DNA of 64,000 nucleotides from an uncultured Atopobiaceae bacterium (lineage in GTDB: Bacteria; Actinomycetota; Coriobacteriia; Coriobacteriales; Atopobiaceae), in the NCBI GenBank assembly GCA_934792625.1, contig CAKVON010000005.1:62001-126000 (forward strand), given 5' to 3'. Numbering within the stretch: the first letter of the stretch is position 1; every line of letters starts with the position of its first letter. The notes below the pieces were generated by a model. That model was not told where the DNA came from and made no database searches. It saw only the letters and a program-made list of their open reading frames with translations. A program made the translations under genes and the position numbers. Below are positions 25,214 to 34,464 of this stretch, one piece after another.

Positions 25214-26254
25214 CTAGCCCTCGTCACTGGAAGCGCCGTACCTGATGCGAGGATCGAGGAGCGCGTAGCTGATATCAACGAGCAGGTTGATGACCATGAC
25301 AAGGACGACGATGACGGTTACCGAACCCAGGACGATGGGCCAGTCGCGCGAGGTGATCGCGCGATAGGTCTCGTAGCCGACACCGGGCCAGTTGAAGACC
25401 GTCTCCGTGAGGATGGCACCCGCCATCATGCCGCCGAAGTCCAGGCCGATGTAGGTGACGACCGGGATGAGGGCGTTCTTGAGGGCGTGGTGCAGGATGA
25501 CGCTGCGACGCGAGAGGCCCTTGGCGCGCGCGGTGCGGATGTAGTCCTGGTTGAGGACCTCAAGCAGCTGCGAACGCATGATGCGCGCGGTATAGGCCGT
25601 CGAGACGGCAGCGAGGGTGATCGCGGGAAGGATGTAGTAGACCCAGTCCTGGAACTCGGCGTACTGTCCGCCGGCGCCGGAGATGGGAAGGTAGAACGCA
25701 CCGCCCGTGACGTTCTTGAGGAACACGCCGAAGAATAGCTGCAACAGCATTCCCAACCAGAACGCGGGCATTGCGACCAGGATCGAGGTCACAAGCGTGA
25801 CGAGGATGTCCCAGAAGGAGAAGCGCTTGATTGCCGAAATCATACCTGCACCGATGCCCACCACCGCCTCTAGCAGGATGGCCACGATGGCAAGCTTGAT
25901 CGTGTACGGGTACTTCTCGGCGAGGATTTGCGAAACCGCCTGACCCTTGCGCTGGTAGGAGGTGCCGAGGTCGCCCTGCAGAAGGCCGCCGACGTACATG
26001 ACGTAGCGCTTCCACATCGGGGTCTCGACAGGCTCGCCGGCCTCGTCATAGATGACCTGGCCGGAATCGTCGGTCTCGACGAGGTGATAGGCGACCCTCA
26101 GGTTGAGCTCAGTGGCGGCGTCGAGCTTCTTCTCGCCCGCCATGAGCCTGATGGGGTCGCCCGGAACGATGTTCTCCAATGCGAACAGGATGATCGTCAC
26201 ACCCAGGAACACGGGTATGAACTGGAGAACTCGCTTGAGAATGTACTTTCCCAT
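25214..26254 (-). CDS. oppB: Oligopeptide ABC transporter permease OppB
   Basis: 346-residue permease. It starts MGKYILKRVLQFIPVFLGVT, the usual first helix of OppB/DppB. A longer extracytoplasmic loop than usual (about 40-90; AGEKKLDAATELNLRVAYHL) follows. The EAA loop YIRTARAKGLSRRSVILHHA lies near 265. AAGGGGA upstream supports the ATG at 26254; longer frames run into the intergenic hairpins. It is the first gene after the oppA-oppB intergenic region. Confidence 0.93.
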   Translation of the reverse strand: MGKYILKRVLQFIPVFLGVTIILFALENIVPGDPIRLMAGEKKLDAATELNLRVAYHLVETDDSGQVIYDEAGEPVETPMWKRYVMYVGGLLQGDLGTSYQRKGQAVSQILAEKYPYTIKLAIVAILLEAVVGIGAGMISAIKRFSFWDILVTLVTSILVAMPAFWLGMLLQLFFGVFLKNVTGGAFYLPISGAGGQYAEFQDWVYYILPAITLAAVSTAYTARIMRSQLLEVLNQDYIRTARAKGLSRRSVILHHALKNALIPVVTYIGLDFGGMMAGAILTETVFNWPGVGYETYRAITSRDWPIVLGSVTVIVVLVMVINLLVDISYALLDPRIRYGASSDEG

Positions 26255-26362
26255 GAAAGAAATCCCCTTGTTCGTCCAACAGATACGGTCCGTTGCCTTA
26301 CGTGGTACACGGGCGTAACACCACCGAAATGGGCAAGGGACAAATAATAAGTATAACCCACT

Positions 26363-26408
26363 GTGCCATCCTTCCCGCTTGACACAAGCCGAACGGGAAG
26401 GATGGCAC
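26363..26408 (-). terminator. Hairpin 2 in the oppA-oppB gap
   Basis: A 15-bp perfect stem GTGCCATCCTTCCCG/CGGGAAGGATGGCAC with a 16-base loop. On the minus strand it is followed by GGGTTATACTTATTATTTG, which is T-rich and also contains a TATACT. It is an attenuator or processing site, or the region of a secondary oppB promoter. Confidence 0.55.
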
Positions 26409-26424
26409 GGTGAGGTAAACCGAA

Positions 26425-26454
26425 GCGGGGTGCCGACGGCGGTCGGCACCCCGC
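26425..26454 (-). terminator. Hairpin 1 after oppA
   Basis: Perfect 13-bp stem GCGGGGTGCCGAC with a 4-base loop, then TTCGGTTT on the minus strand. It is probably a partial terminator that lowers expression of oppBCDF relative to oppA. Confidence 0.65.
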
Positions 26455-26503
26455 ACAAAACGTTAGATCAGCTCGTCCCCACCACGGGACTTGACGCCTT
26501 TGA

Positions 26504-28126
26504 TTAGGCGGTCATGTCAGCGGTGTCGACGTGAGCGACGTACTGCGGATCAACGTAGAGCGTGGAAACGCGCTCGGAGCCAATGTGGTCGTGGCCGTAG
26601 AACATGATGGGGATGACGGGCAGGTCCTCGGCGAGGGTTGCGTTGATCTTGCGGTAGGCGTCACGACGCTCGTCGTCGTCCTGGATCTGACGGGCCTCGA
26701 GGATGGCCTTGTCGACATCGGCGTTCTTGTAGTGCTGATAGTTGTTGTCGGCCGTGGAGAAGAAGTTCGGGTAGATGAAGTTGTCCATGGTCGGGTAGTC
26801 GGCAACCCAGCCCATACGGCCGAGCATGAAGGAGCCATCGTCGAGGTGGGACAGGTAGGAGGCCCACTCCTCGGCGCTCTGCTTCACCTTAAGGCCGATC
26901 TTCTCGAGGTCGCCCTGGATGATGGACATGATGTCCTCGTGGCCGCCACCGGAGTTGTAGTTGAGGGTGATCTCGGTGCCCTCAAGGCCAGCATCCTTGA
27001 TGATCTTCTTGGCCCTCTCGTAGTCGGGCTTGGCAGGCGCGTACTCCCAGATGTTGGAGTCGTCCTGGTCGATGACCGGCGGGAAGATGCAGTCAGCCGG
27101 CGTACGGGAGCCCTCGAACAGGGTGTCGACGATGTTCTGACGGTCGATGGCAAGGGAGATGGCGTGACGCAGGTCCTTGTTGCCCATGACCTTGTTCTCA
27201 AGGTTCGGGACCAGATAGTACACGGAGGCCTCGGCGCCGGTGATGACCTGCTTGCCCGGGGTGATGGTGTAGCCGTCCTCGGACTCGCCGTACTTCTTCT
27301 TGGCCTCGGAAAGCTGGCCGGTGGGAACCATGCAGAAGTCCATGTTGCCGGCCTCGAACTCGCTGTAGGCCGTCTTCGGGTCCTTCTGGATGGAGAAGTT
27401 GACGGCGTCAATCTTGGGAGCCTCGCCGAAGTAGTCCTCGAAGCGCTTCATGTTGATGTGCTTACCGGACTCCCACTTGCCGTCCATCATGAACGGGCCG
27501 TTGCCGATCGGGGCGAGCAGGAAGGCATCGGGGTCGTCGATGGCAGCCTGCGGCACGGGGGCCAGGCCCGGGTGGCAGCAGACGGCCAGGAAGTCGGCCA
27601 TGGGGGCGGTCAGCGTGACCTCAAAGTGGGTGTCGTCGACGGCGACGAGACCGGAGATCTCCTTGGCCTTCTTGGCGACGAACTCGTCGTAGCCAGCGAC
27701 GGGGGCGAGGTGGTAGCCGATGTCACCAGGGGTGGCCATGGTCGGATCGGCAAGGCGCTGCCAGCCGCGCTTGAAGGACTCGGCGTCGACCTTGTCGCCG
27801 TTGTGGAACTTGGCGTCCACGAGCTCGAAGGTGTAGACCTTGCCGTCATCGGAGATCTTGACGTCCTTGGCGGCGCAGGGAACGGCCTCGCCCTTGTCCC
27901 AATCCCAGCTGTAGAGGGACCTGAACAGAAGGTGGCCGACAGCGGTGCCCTCGGACTCCTGCAGGTTGTAGGGGTCGATGGAGACGGGCTCGTTGATGTA
28001 GTACTTCAGCACCTTGGTAGCGCCAGAGCCTTCGTTCTTGCCGCAGGCGGCGAGAGCGGCCAGCGCGCTGGCGGCCAGGCTGCCCTTGATGAAGGTGCGA
28101 CGACCCATGACGAGGTTCTCAGCCAT
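26504..28126 (-). CDS. oppA: Oligopeptide-binding lipoprotein OppA
   Basis: 540-residue substrate-binding protein (SBP family 5). The export signal reads MGRRTFIKGSLAASALAALAAC: a twin-arginine motif followed by a lipobox with Cys about 28, suggesting Tat export and lipid anchoring. The mature part begins VLKYYINEPVSIDPYNLQES and has the family motif VYTFELVDAKFHNGDKVDAE. AAGGAGG precedes the ATG at 28126. It is the first gene of the opp operon and is followed by two hairpins, a common way to make excess binding protein. Confidence 0.94.
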   Translation of the reverse strand: MAENLVMGRRTFIKGSLAASALAALAACGKNEGSGATKVLKYYINEPVSIDPYNLQESEGTAVGHLLFRSLYSWDWDKGEAVPCAAKDVKISDDGKVYTFELVDAKFHNGDKVDAESFKRGWQRLADPTMATPGDIGYHLAPVAGYDEFVAKKAKEISGLVAVDDTHFEVTLTAPMADFLAVCCHPGLAPVPQAAIDDPDAFLLAPIGNGPFMMDGKWESGKHINMKRFEDYFGEAPKIDAVNFSIQKDPKTAYSEFEAGNMDFCMVPTGQLSEAKKKYGESEDGYTITPGKQVITGAEASVYYLVPNLENKVMGNKDLRHAISLAIDRQNIVDTLFEGSRTPADCIFPPVIDQDDSNIWEYAPAKPDYERAKKIIKDAGLEGTEITLNYNSGGGHEDIMSIIQGDLEKIGLKVKQSAEEWASYLSHLDDGSFMLGRMGWVADYPTMDNFIYPNFFSTADNNYQHYKNADVDKAILEARQIQDDDERRDAYRKINATLAEDLPVIPIMFYGHDHIGSERVSTLYVDPQYVAHVDTADMTA

Positions 28127-28267
28127 ATTTCCTCCTTCGTGTCCGGGTGGGGGGAGCAACCGGTTTGCCCTCTCCCCCACTCGACGCGACGCATGTCCGG
28201 GGAGCCCCCGGGCGCAACGCTTACTCGGAATTGTTGTCGTTTGGCTACCTTTTTGCAACCAAAATAT

Positions 28268-28306
28268 AACGGACGCGCCCCCCCAAACACGGGGAACGCG
28301 TCCGTT
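28268..28306 (-). terminator. Hairpin between secG and oppA
   Basis: Stem AACGGACGCG/CGCGTCCGTT plus an inner CCCC/GGGG, followed on the minus strand by ATATTTTGG. It likely ends the glycolysis-secG transcript. Confidence 0.6.
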
Positions 28307-28401
28307 TGTTTCCATCATGTTGCATAACTTGACGGGACACTAATGGTGCATTACGTCCTTCTCGCCAGTATGCTGCCCCTGGGCTGGGGAACTGTAAGCC
28401 C

Positions 28402-28650
28402 TTAGATGGTGCCCAGCGGGTAGGTGAGCATAAAGATCAGGATGGTTGCCGCGAAAATGGCGGCGGCGATGACCGTGAGGCGATCCAGGTTGCGCTCCCA
28501 GACGCCCGAGCCGGCGGCCGAGTTGTACATCGAGGACGCGATCATGTCGGAGACACCCGTGCCCTTACCGGAGTGCATGAGGACGAGGATGATCAGGGAC
28601 ACGCAGGAAAGCGCCCAGATGACGAGCAGGATGATGTTGAGCGGGCTCAC
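28402..28650 (-). CDS. secG: Preprotein translocase subunit SecG
   Basis: Small subunit of the SecYEG channel. 82 residues with two membrane helices (about 3-24 and 57-78) joined by the conserved loop LMHSGKGTGVSDMIASSMY. Start is GTG with GGAG 9 bases upstream. It follows gpmI on the same strand after a terminator-like hairpin, a common actinobacterial linkage (gap-pgk-tpi-secG). Confidence 0.94.
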   Translation of the reverse strand: MSPLNIILLVIWALSCVSLIILVLMHSGKGTGVSDMIASSMYNSAAGSGVWERNLDRLTVIAAAIFAATILIFMLTYPLGTI

Positions 28651-28672
28651 GGTAAATGACTCCTTTACAAGA

Positions 28673-28706
28673 AGTGACCCGCACCGCTCGTGCGATGCGG
28701 GTCACT
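28673..28706 (-). terminator. Terminator after gpmI
   Basis: 11-bp stem AGTGACCCGCA/TGCGGGTCACT with a 12-base loop, then TTCTTGTAAA on the minus strand. It overlaps the leader of secG, so it may attenuate read-through into secG. Confidence 0.7.
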
Positions 28707-28757
28707 CGGTGCTTCACACGACAACGAATGAGGTTATCACAAAGGGTGGCCTGATGG

Positions 28758-30317
28758 CTACTCCTTGACGAGAACCCTACCCGTCATCTCGGCCGGACGA
28801 TCGACGCCCATCATCGCGAGGATGGTGGGGGCGATGTCGGAGAGGCGACCGTCCTCGATGTCGGCAAGCTCGACCGGCTTGTCGTCGACGACGATCAGCG
28901 GCACGCGGTTGGTCGTGTGGGCGGTGAAGGGCTTCTCCTTGCCGTCCACGACGTCGTACATGTGGTCCGCGTTGCCGTGGTCGGCGGTGATCAGCGCGAA
29001 GCCGCCCTTGGCCAGGATGGCCGGGATGACCTTGGAGAGGCCGTCGTCGACGGCCTCGCAGGCCTTGGTGGCCGCCTCGACGACACCGGTGTGGCCCACC
29101 ATGTCGCAGTTGGCGTAGTTGACCACGTAGAAGTCGGCGGCATCGTCGTTGATGGCCTCGACGAGCTTCTCGGTGACCTCGGGCTCGCTCATCTCGGGCT
29201 TGAGGTCGTACGTGGCGACCTTGGGCGACGGGATGAGGACGCGCGTCTCGTTGGCCTTGGGCTCCTCGACGCCGCCGTTGAGGAAGAACGTGACGTGCGC
29301 GTACTTCTCGGTCTCGGCGGTGTGGAGCTGCCTGAGGCCACGGTCGGCCAGGACGTCGGCAAGCACGTTGGCGGGCACGGTCTTGGGGAAGGCGACGTGC
29401 ACGTCGAACGAGTCGTCGTACTCGGTCATGGTGACGAAGTCGGCGAGCTTGGGCTGCTTGGTGCGCTCGAAGCCGTCGAAGCCGTCCTCGGTCATGGCGC
29501 GGGTCATCTCGCGGGCGCGGTCCGGGCGGAAGTTGAAGAAGATCACGGCGTCGCCGTCGTTGACGCCGGTGGCGTCGAGCACGAACGGCTTGACGAACTC
29601 GTCGCCGCGCGGGTCCTCGGCATAGTAGTCGAGAAGGCCCTGCTCGGCGCTGGTGGCGCTGACACCCTTGCCGGAGACGATGGCGTCATAGGCAAGCTGC
29701 TCGCGGTCCCAGCGGTTGTCGCGGTCCATGCCGTAGTAGCGGCCGGCGACCGTCGCGATGGCGGTGTCGTTGCCGTACTTCTCGGAGACCTTCTCGCAGA
29801 AGGCCTGGAGGTCGCGCATGAAGCCGGCGCCGGACTGCGTCGGGACGTCGCGGCCGTCGGTGAAGGCGTCGATGCGGACGCGAGAAAGACCGCGCTCGCC
29901 GGCCATCTCGAGAAGCGCCTCGGCGTGGCCCATCTCGGAGTGGACGCCACCGTTGGAGACGAGGCCCATGACGTGCAGCGTGGAGCCGTTCGCCTTGACC
30001 TTGTCCATGGCGGCGACGATGGCCTCGTTCTGCTTGAACGAGCCGTCCTTGATGGCGTTGTTCACCAGCGAAAGGGACTGGAACACGATGCGGCCAGCAC
30101 CGATGTTGAGGTGGCCGACCTCCGAGTTGCCCATCTGGCCCGCGGGAAGGCCCACGTCCTCGCCGGAGGCGCCGAGGGTCGTGTGGGGATACTTCTCGTT
30201 AAGCGAGTCGATGAAGGGACGCTTGGCCAGCGAGACCGCGTTCTCCGGACCAGCGGGCGCGAGGCCGCAGCCGTCCATGATGACGAGAAGCGCGGGAGTG
30301 CGTACGGTGTCCCCCAT
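28758..30317 (-). CDS. gpmI: 2,3-bisphosphoglycerate-independent phosphoglycerate mutase
   Basis: Interconverts 3- and 2-phosphoglycerate using two metal ions. 519 residues. The alkaline-phosphatase-like core begins LLVIMDGCGLAPAG, with the phosphoserine motif QMGNSEVGHLNIGAGR (Ser about 65). The C-terminal metal site is ALITADHGNADHM. The start is the ATG at 30317, one base after the tpiA stop. It is the fourth glycolytic gene of the gap-pgk-tpiA-gpmI run. Confidence 0.95.
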   Translation of the reverse strand: MGDTVRTPALLVIMDGCGLAPAGPENAVSLAKRPFIDSLNEKYPHTTLGASGEDVGLPAGQMGNSEVGHLNIGAGRIVFQSLSLVNNAIKDGSFKQNEAIVAAMDKVKANGSTLHVMGLVSNGGVHSEMGHAEALLEMAGERGLSRVRIDAFTDGRDVPTQSGAGFMRDLQAFCEKVSEKYGNDTAIATVAGRYYGMDRDNRWDREQLAYDAIVSGKGVSATSAEQGLLDYYAEDPRGDEFVKPFVLDATGVNDGDAVIFFNFRPDRAREMTRAMTEDGFDGFERTKQPKLADFVTMTEYDDSFDVHVAFPKTVPANVLADVLADRGLRQLHTAETEKYAHVTFFLNGGVEEPKANETRVLIPSPKVATYDLKPEMSEPEVTEKLVEAINDDAADFYVVNYANCDMVGHTGVVEAATKACEAVDDGLSKVIPAILAKGGFALITADHGNADHMYDVVDGKEKPFTAHTTNRVPLIVVDDKPVELADIEDGRLSDIAPTILAMMGVDRPAEMTGRVLVKE

Positions 30318-30318
30318 G

Positions 30319-31083
30319 CTACATGGCCGCCTTGACCATAGCGGCGAAGCTGTCGGCCTTGAGGGAGGCGCCACCGACGAGGGCGCCGTCGACGTCGTCC
30401 TTCTCGAGGAAGCCGGCGACGTTCTCGGGCTTGGCGGAGCCGCCGTACAGGACGCGGATGCCGTCGGCCGTCTCCTGGCCGAAGACCTCGGCGAGGGCGG
30501 CACGGATGGCGCCGCAAACCTCCTGGGCGTCATCGGCAGTGGCGGTCTTGCCGGTGCCGATGGCCCAGATGGGCTCGTAGGCGACGACGTACTTGGAGGG
30601 ATCGGTAATCTCGAGGCCCTCGGTGTCCTTCTTGACCTGGTCGACGACGAACTCGACGTGCTTGCCGGCCTCGCGGACCTCGAGGGACTCGCCGCAGCAG
30701 CTGATGGGCACGATGCCGTGGGCCATCAGGGCCTTGGCCTTCTTGTTGATGTCCTCGTCGGTCTCGCCGAAGTAGCCGCGACGCTCGGAGTGGCCGATGA
30801 TGCAGTAGGTCGCGCCGATGTTGGTCAGCATGTCGGGAGCGGTCTCGCCGGTGAAGGCGCCAGACTCCTCCCAGTAGACGTTCTGGGCGCCGAGGGCGAC
30901 GGGAGCGGACTCCTGGTCGATGACGGCGGAGACGCCCTTGAGGTCGACAGTCGGGGGGCAGACGACGACGTCGACGTCGCCGGTGCCGTCCTTGAGCTCG
31001 GAAGCGAGATCCTGCATCAGGGCGACGCCCTCGGTGTAGGTCTTGTTCATCTTCCAGTTGCCAGCAATCATACGGTTACGCAT
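30319..31083 (-). CDS. tpiA: Triosephosphate isomerase
   Basis: Interconverts dihydroxyacetone phosphate and glyceraldehyde-3-phosphate. 254 residues. AGNWKMNKT holds the phosphate-binding Asn and Lys. Catalytic His is in CIIGHSERR, catalytic Glu in [16 protein letters not shown], and the C-terminal phosphate loop is [11 protein letters not shown]. The ATG at 31083 overlaps the pgk stop by 8 bases and has GGAGG 9 bases upstream, so translation is coupled. Confidence 0.96.
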   Translation of the reverse strand: MRNRMIAGNWKMNKTYTEGVALMQDLASELKDGTGDVDVVVCPPTVDLKGVSAVIDQESAPVALGAQNVYWEESGAFTGETAPDMLTNIGATYCIIGHSERRGYFGETDEDINKKAKALMAHGIVPISCCGESLEVREAGKHVEFVVDQVKKDTEGLEITDPSKYVVAYEPIWAIGTGKTATADDAQEVCGAIRAALAEVFGQETADGIRVLYGGSAKPENVAGFLEKDDVDGALVGGASLKADSFAAMVKAAM

Positions 31084-32266
31084 CGAGAAGCGCCTCCACT
31101 CCGGGAAGGGCCTTGCCCTCGACGAGCTCCATGGAAGCGCCACCGCCGGTGGAGATCCAGCTCATCTTGTCGGCCAGGCCGAACTTGTTGACGGCCGCGA
31201 CGGAATCGCCGCCACCGATGATCGACGTGCACTCGGACTCCGCGACGGCGCGGCAGACGGCCTCGGTGCCGTGCGCGAAGTTATCGAACTCGAAGACGCC
31301 CATGGGGCCGTTCCAGAAGACGGTCTTGGCGCCCTTGATGGCCTCGGCGTAGAGCTCCTCGGTCTTGGGACCGATGTCCATGCCCTCGCGGTCGTCGGGG
31401 ATGGCGTCGGAGGCAACGACCTCGGGGACGGCGTCCTCGCCGAAGTGGTCGGCAACGCGGTTATCGATCGGGAGCAGGATCTTGACGCCCTTCTCCTCGG
31501 CCTTCTTCAGCATCTCGCCGGCGCGCTCGACCCAGTCCTCCTCCTTGAGGGACTGACCGACGGTCATGCCCTGGGCGAGGAAGAAGGTGTAGGCCATGCC
31601 ACCACCGATGATCAGGGTGTCGGCGGAGTCGATCAGGTGGTCGAGGACGCCAATCTTAGAGGAGACCTTGGAGCCGCCGACGATGGCGACGAAGGGACGC
31701 TCGGGCTCGGCGAAGATGCCGGTCAGGGTGTCGACCTCCTTCTCGAGCAGGAAGCCGGCGTAGGCGGGCAGGTAGGCAGCCGGGCCGACGACGGAACCCT
31801 GGGCGCGGTGGGCGGTGCCGAAGGCGTCGAGGACGAAGAGGTCGCCGTAGGAAGCGAGACGCTTGGCGATCTCGGGGTCGTTCTTCTTCTCGCGCTTGTC
31901 GAAGCGGACGTTCTCGAGAACCAGGATGTCGCCCGGCTCGAGGGCGGCGACGGCCTCGGCGGCCTTCTCGCCATAGGTGTCCTCGACGAACTTGACCTCA
32001 TAGCCGGTGAGCTCGGCGAGCTTCTCGGCGGCGGGGCGCAGCGAGAGCTCCGGCTGGAAGCCGGTGCCGTCCGGACGGCCGAGGTGGCTCATCAGGATGA
32101 TCTTGGCGTTGTGCTCCTTGAGGTACTGGATGGTGGGGATGGCAGCGCGGACGCGGGTGTCGTCGGTGACGACGCCATCCTTCAGGGGCACGTTGAAGTC
32201 AACGCGCATGAGGACGCGCTTGCCGTCGACGTCGGCGTCGCGAACGGTCTTCTTGGTAAAGGCCAT
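31076..32266 (-). CDS. pgk: Phosphoglycerate kinase
   Basis: Makes ATP from 1,3-bisphosphoglycerate. 396 residues, two-domain. N-terminal [15 protein letters not shown] and [10 protein letters not shown] bind the phosphoglycerate. The nucleotide domain has [15 protein letters not shown] and, near the end, [23 protein letters not shown] lies before the ATG. It is second in the operon after gap, with a GC-rich hairpin in the 98-base gap. Confidence 0.96.
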   Translation of the reverse strand: MAFTKKTVRDADVDGKRVLMRVDFNVPLKDGVVTDDTRVRAAIPTIQYLKEHNAKIILMSHLGRPDGTGFQPELSLRPAAEKLAELTGYEVKFVEDTYGEKAAEAVAALEPGDILVLENVRFDKREKKNDPEIAKRLASYGDLFVLDAFGTAHRAQGSVVGPAAYLPAYAGFLLEKEVDTLTGIFAEPERPFVAIVGGSKVSSKIGVLDHLIDSADTLIIGGGMAYTFFLAQGMTVGQSLKEEDWVERAGEMLKKAEEKGVKILLPIDNRVADHFGEDAVPEVVASDAIPDDREGMDIGPKTEELYAEAIKGAKTVFWNGPMGVFEFDNFAHGTEAVCRAVAESECTSIIGGGDSVAAVNKFGLADKMSWISTGGGASMELVEGKALPGVEALLDA

Positions 32267-32364
32267 GCTTTTCCTCCTTGTTAGACAGATTCACTGAGAA
32301 GGGCGCGGCCGCGGCCCGAAAGCTGCAACCGCGCCCCTCGAAATACTACCTAGGGAAGCGTCAC

Positions 32365-33234
32365 TTAGGCGACGAACTTCTCGAAGTACTTGATGGTGCG
32401 GACCATCTGGGAGGTGTAGGAGTTCTCGTTGTCGTACCAAGAGGTGACCTGAACGAGGGACTGGCCGTTGCCGAGGTCCTGAACCATGGTCTGGGTGGCG
32501 TCGAAGATCGAGCCGTGGGTCTCGCCGACGATGTCGCGGGAGACGATGTCGTCCTCGTTGTAGCCGAAGGTCTCGGGGATGGTCTCGGCGTAGGCCTTCA
32601 TGGCAGCGTTGACCTCCTCGACGGTGACGGTCTTGTCAACGACGGCGTAGAGGTTGGTGAGGGAGCCGGTGGGCGTCGGGACGCGCTGAGCGGCGCCGAT
32701 CAGCTTCATGATGCCGGAGACGATGGGGGCGAAGTCGTTCAGGCCCTTGGCCATCGGGGCGAGGCAGTTGGTGGTGCAGGAGGCAGCGGAGATGATGTTG
32801 TCATCAGCGGTCAGCTGCTCGTGGTTGACGTTGTAGACGATGGTCGGCAGGTCGTTGCCGGCGGGAGCGGAGATGACGACCTTCTTGGCGCCAGCGTTGA
32901 TGTGGGCCTGGGCCTTGGCCTTGGAGGTGTAGAAGCCGGTGCACTCGAGCACGACGTCGACGTTGAGGTCGCCCCAAGGCAGGTTGTTGGCGTCGGCCTC
33001 CTTGTAGATCTTGATCTCCTTGCCATCAACGATGATGGAGTCCTCGGTGGCCTCGACCTTGTGGTCGCGGGCGTAGTTGCCCTGCGTGGAGTCATACTTC
33101 AGAAGGTAGGCGAGCATATCAGGGGAGGTGAGGTCGTTGATGGCGACGATCTCGGAGCCCTCGTGGCCGAACATCTGACGGAAGGCCAGACGACCAATGC
33201 GGCCAAAACCGTTGATAGCAACCTTAACTGCCAT
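32365..33234 (-). CDS. gap: Glyceraldehyde-3-phosphate dehydrogenase with internal in-frame deletion
   Basis: 289 residues, while the family has about 335. The N-terminal NAD domain is intact ([17 protein letters not shown]), as is the catalytic Cys motif [15 protein letters not shown]. After GIM, at about position 32707, the sequence jumps to [14 protein letters not shown]. Compared with the family, about 48 residues are missing, including the catalytic His of the HAYT segment and the conserved Arg-rich RRARAA phosphate-binding segment. The rest ([27 protein letters not shown]) is normal and in frame. As written it should be catalytically dead. It may be a true deletion (with another gap gene elsewhere) or an assembly fault. 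It is the first gene of the glycolytic operon. Confidence 0.92.
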   Translation of the reverse strand: MAVKVAINGFGRIGRLAFRQMFGHEGSEIVAINDLTSPDMLAYLLKYDSTQGNYARDHKVEATEDSIIVDGKEIKIYKEADANNLPWGDLNVDVVLECTGFYTSKAKAQAHINAGAKKVVISAPAGNDLPTIVYNVNHEQLTADDNIISAASCTTNCLAPMAKGLNDFAPIVSGIMKLIGAAQRVPTPTGSLTNLYAVVDKTVTVEEVNAAMKAYAETIPETFGYNEDDIVSRDIVGETHGSIFDATQTMVQDLGNGQSLVQVTSWYDNENSYTSQMVRTIKYFEKFVA

Positions 33235-33514
33235 GCTTTCTCCTTTCGCGGGACCCGACGGCACCCCTTTGCGCCGCCGTGGTCACAACACAAACGAACA
33301 CGTCTGAATAGTACCGCTAAACGATTTGGGTCTTGCACACAAACGGAAATATGTCAAAAATTGTTGACTTTACCTGCAAGGTTGACCACAAAACCCTAGT
33401 CATTGTGAGTATGGTTTCGCGCACGCGGGACGAGGTTGTACACGCCTGGGCGGCCTATCGAACGCCTCGGTCCACTTATGTGTTCCTCCGTTTGGATTCC
33501 TTAACTAGCGCTCC

Positions 33515-34462
33515 CTAATCGGTGGCAGGCTCGCGGTCCTTCTCGCCAACGATGGCCTGGAGGCGCAGCAGGCGATGGTACAGGGCCGACTTGGACAGCG
33601 GGGGGTCGCACTCGCGACCGAGCTCGCGCAGGGACAGCTCCGGGTGGGCCAGGCGCATCTCGCAGAACTCGCGCACGGCGGGCGGCAGGGCGTCCAGGCC
33701 GGGGTCGCGTCGGGCGGCGTCGATGAGCTCGATCTGGTCGGCGGCGGCGTCGGTCGAACGAGCCTGGTTGGCGATCTCGGCATTGACGCGACGGTTGACG
33801 TCGTTCTTGACGGACTTCATGCGGCGGACGTTGCGCACGGCTTGGGCAGTCCTGGTGGCTCCGAGAACGCTGAGCAGCGAGATGACGTCGTCGAAGCTCT
33901 TGAGGTAGAGGGCGTAGGCGCCGCGGCGGTGGTTGACGCGCGTGGTGATGCCCTCGTCGTCGAGAAGCTCCATGAGGTCGTCGGCGAACTCCTCCCCCGT
34001 CACGGCGATCTCCAGGTGGAAGTCGCCACGCGGATCCGCGATGAAGCCGCCCGCCATGAAGGCCCCGCGCAGGTAGGCGGCGCGACAGCACGGGCGAGCC
34101 ACGACGCGCGCGGCGATGCCGGAGGAAAGGCCGCGACCCAGGACCAGCACGCCCATGCGCACGAGGGCCTCCTCCAGGCCGTCCTGCTCGGGGATCTCGA
34201 TGAGGTAGTTGCGGGTCTTGTGCAGCACCGAGCGGCGCACGGTGAGCGTGGTCTCGAGGTTGAAGATCTTATGGGTGAGCTTGATGACGGTGCGCGCGAC
34301 GGCGCCCGTCTCGGTGGCGATGCGGATGGAGTAGCGCCCTGACCCATGGAACGTGAGCGTGCCGCACACGCGCACCAGGGCCGACAGCTCGGCGACCTCG
34401 CACAGCTCGCAGGTGCCCTCGACGCGCGAGAGCTCGTCCTTTACCTCGGCGGTGAACGACAT
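33515..34462 (-). CDS. whiA: WhiA sporulation/cell-division regulator homologue
   Basis: DNA-binding protein with a degenerate LAGLIDADG homing-endonuclease fold and a C-terminal helix-turn-helix, 315 residues. It starts MSFTAEVKDELSRVEGTC, the usual WhiA N-terminus. The LAGLIDADG remnants include YLRGAFMAGGFIADPRG. The HTH region reads HPELSLRELGRECDPPLSKS. In non-sporulating Gram-positives WhiA affects cell division. It follows rapZ by two bases. The C-terminus holds a near-copy of the 14-mer (33536-33549). Confidence 0.95.
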   Translation of the reverse strand: MSFTAEVKDELSRVEGTCELCEVAELSALVRVCGTLTFHGSGRYSIRIATETGAVARTVIKLTHKIFNLETTLTVRRSVLHKTRNYLIEIPEQDGLEEALVRMGVLVLGRGLSSGIAARVVARPCCRAAYLRGAFMAGGFIADPRGDFHLEIAVTGEEFADDLMELLDDEGITTRVNHRRGAYALYLKSFDDVISLLSVLGATRTAQAVRNVRRMKSVKNDVNRRVNAEIANQARSTDAAADQIELIDAARRDPGLDALPPAVREFCEMRLAHPELSLRELGRECDPPLSKSALYHRLLRLQAIVGEKDREPATD

Positions 34463-34464
34463 CG

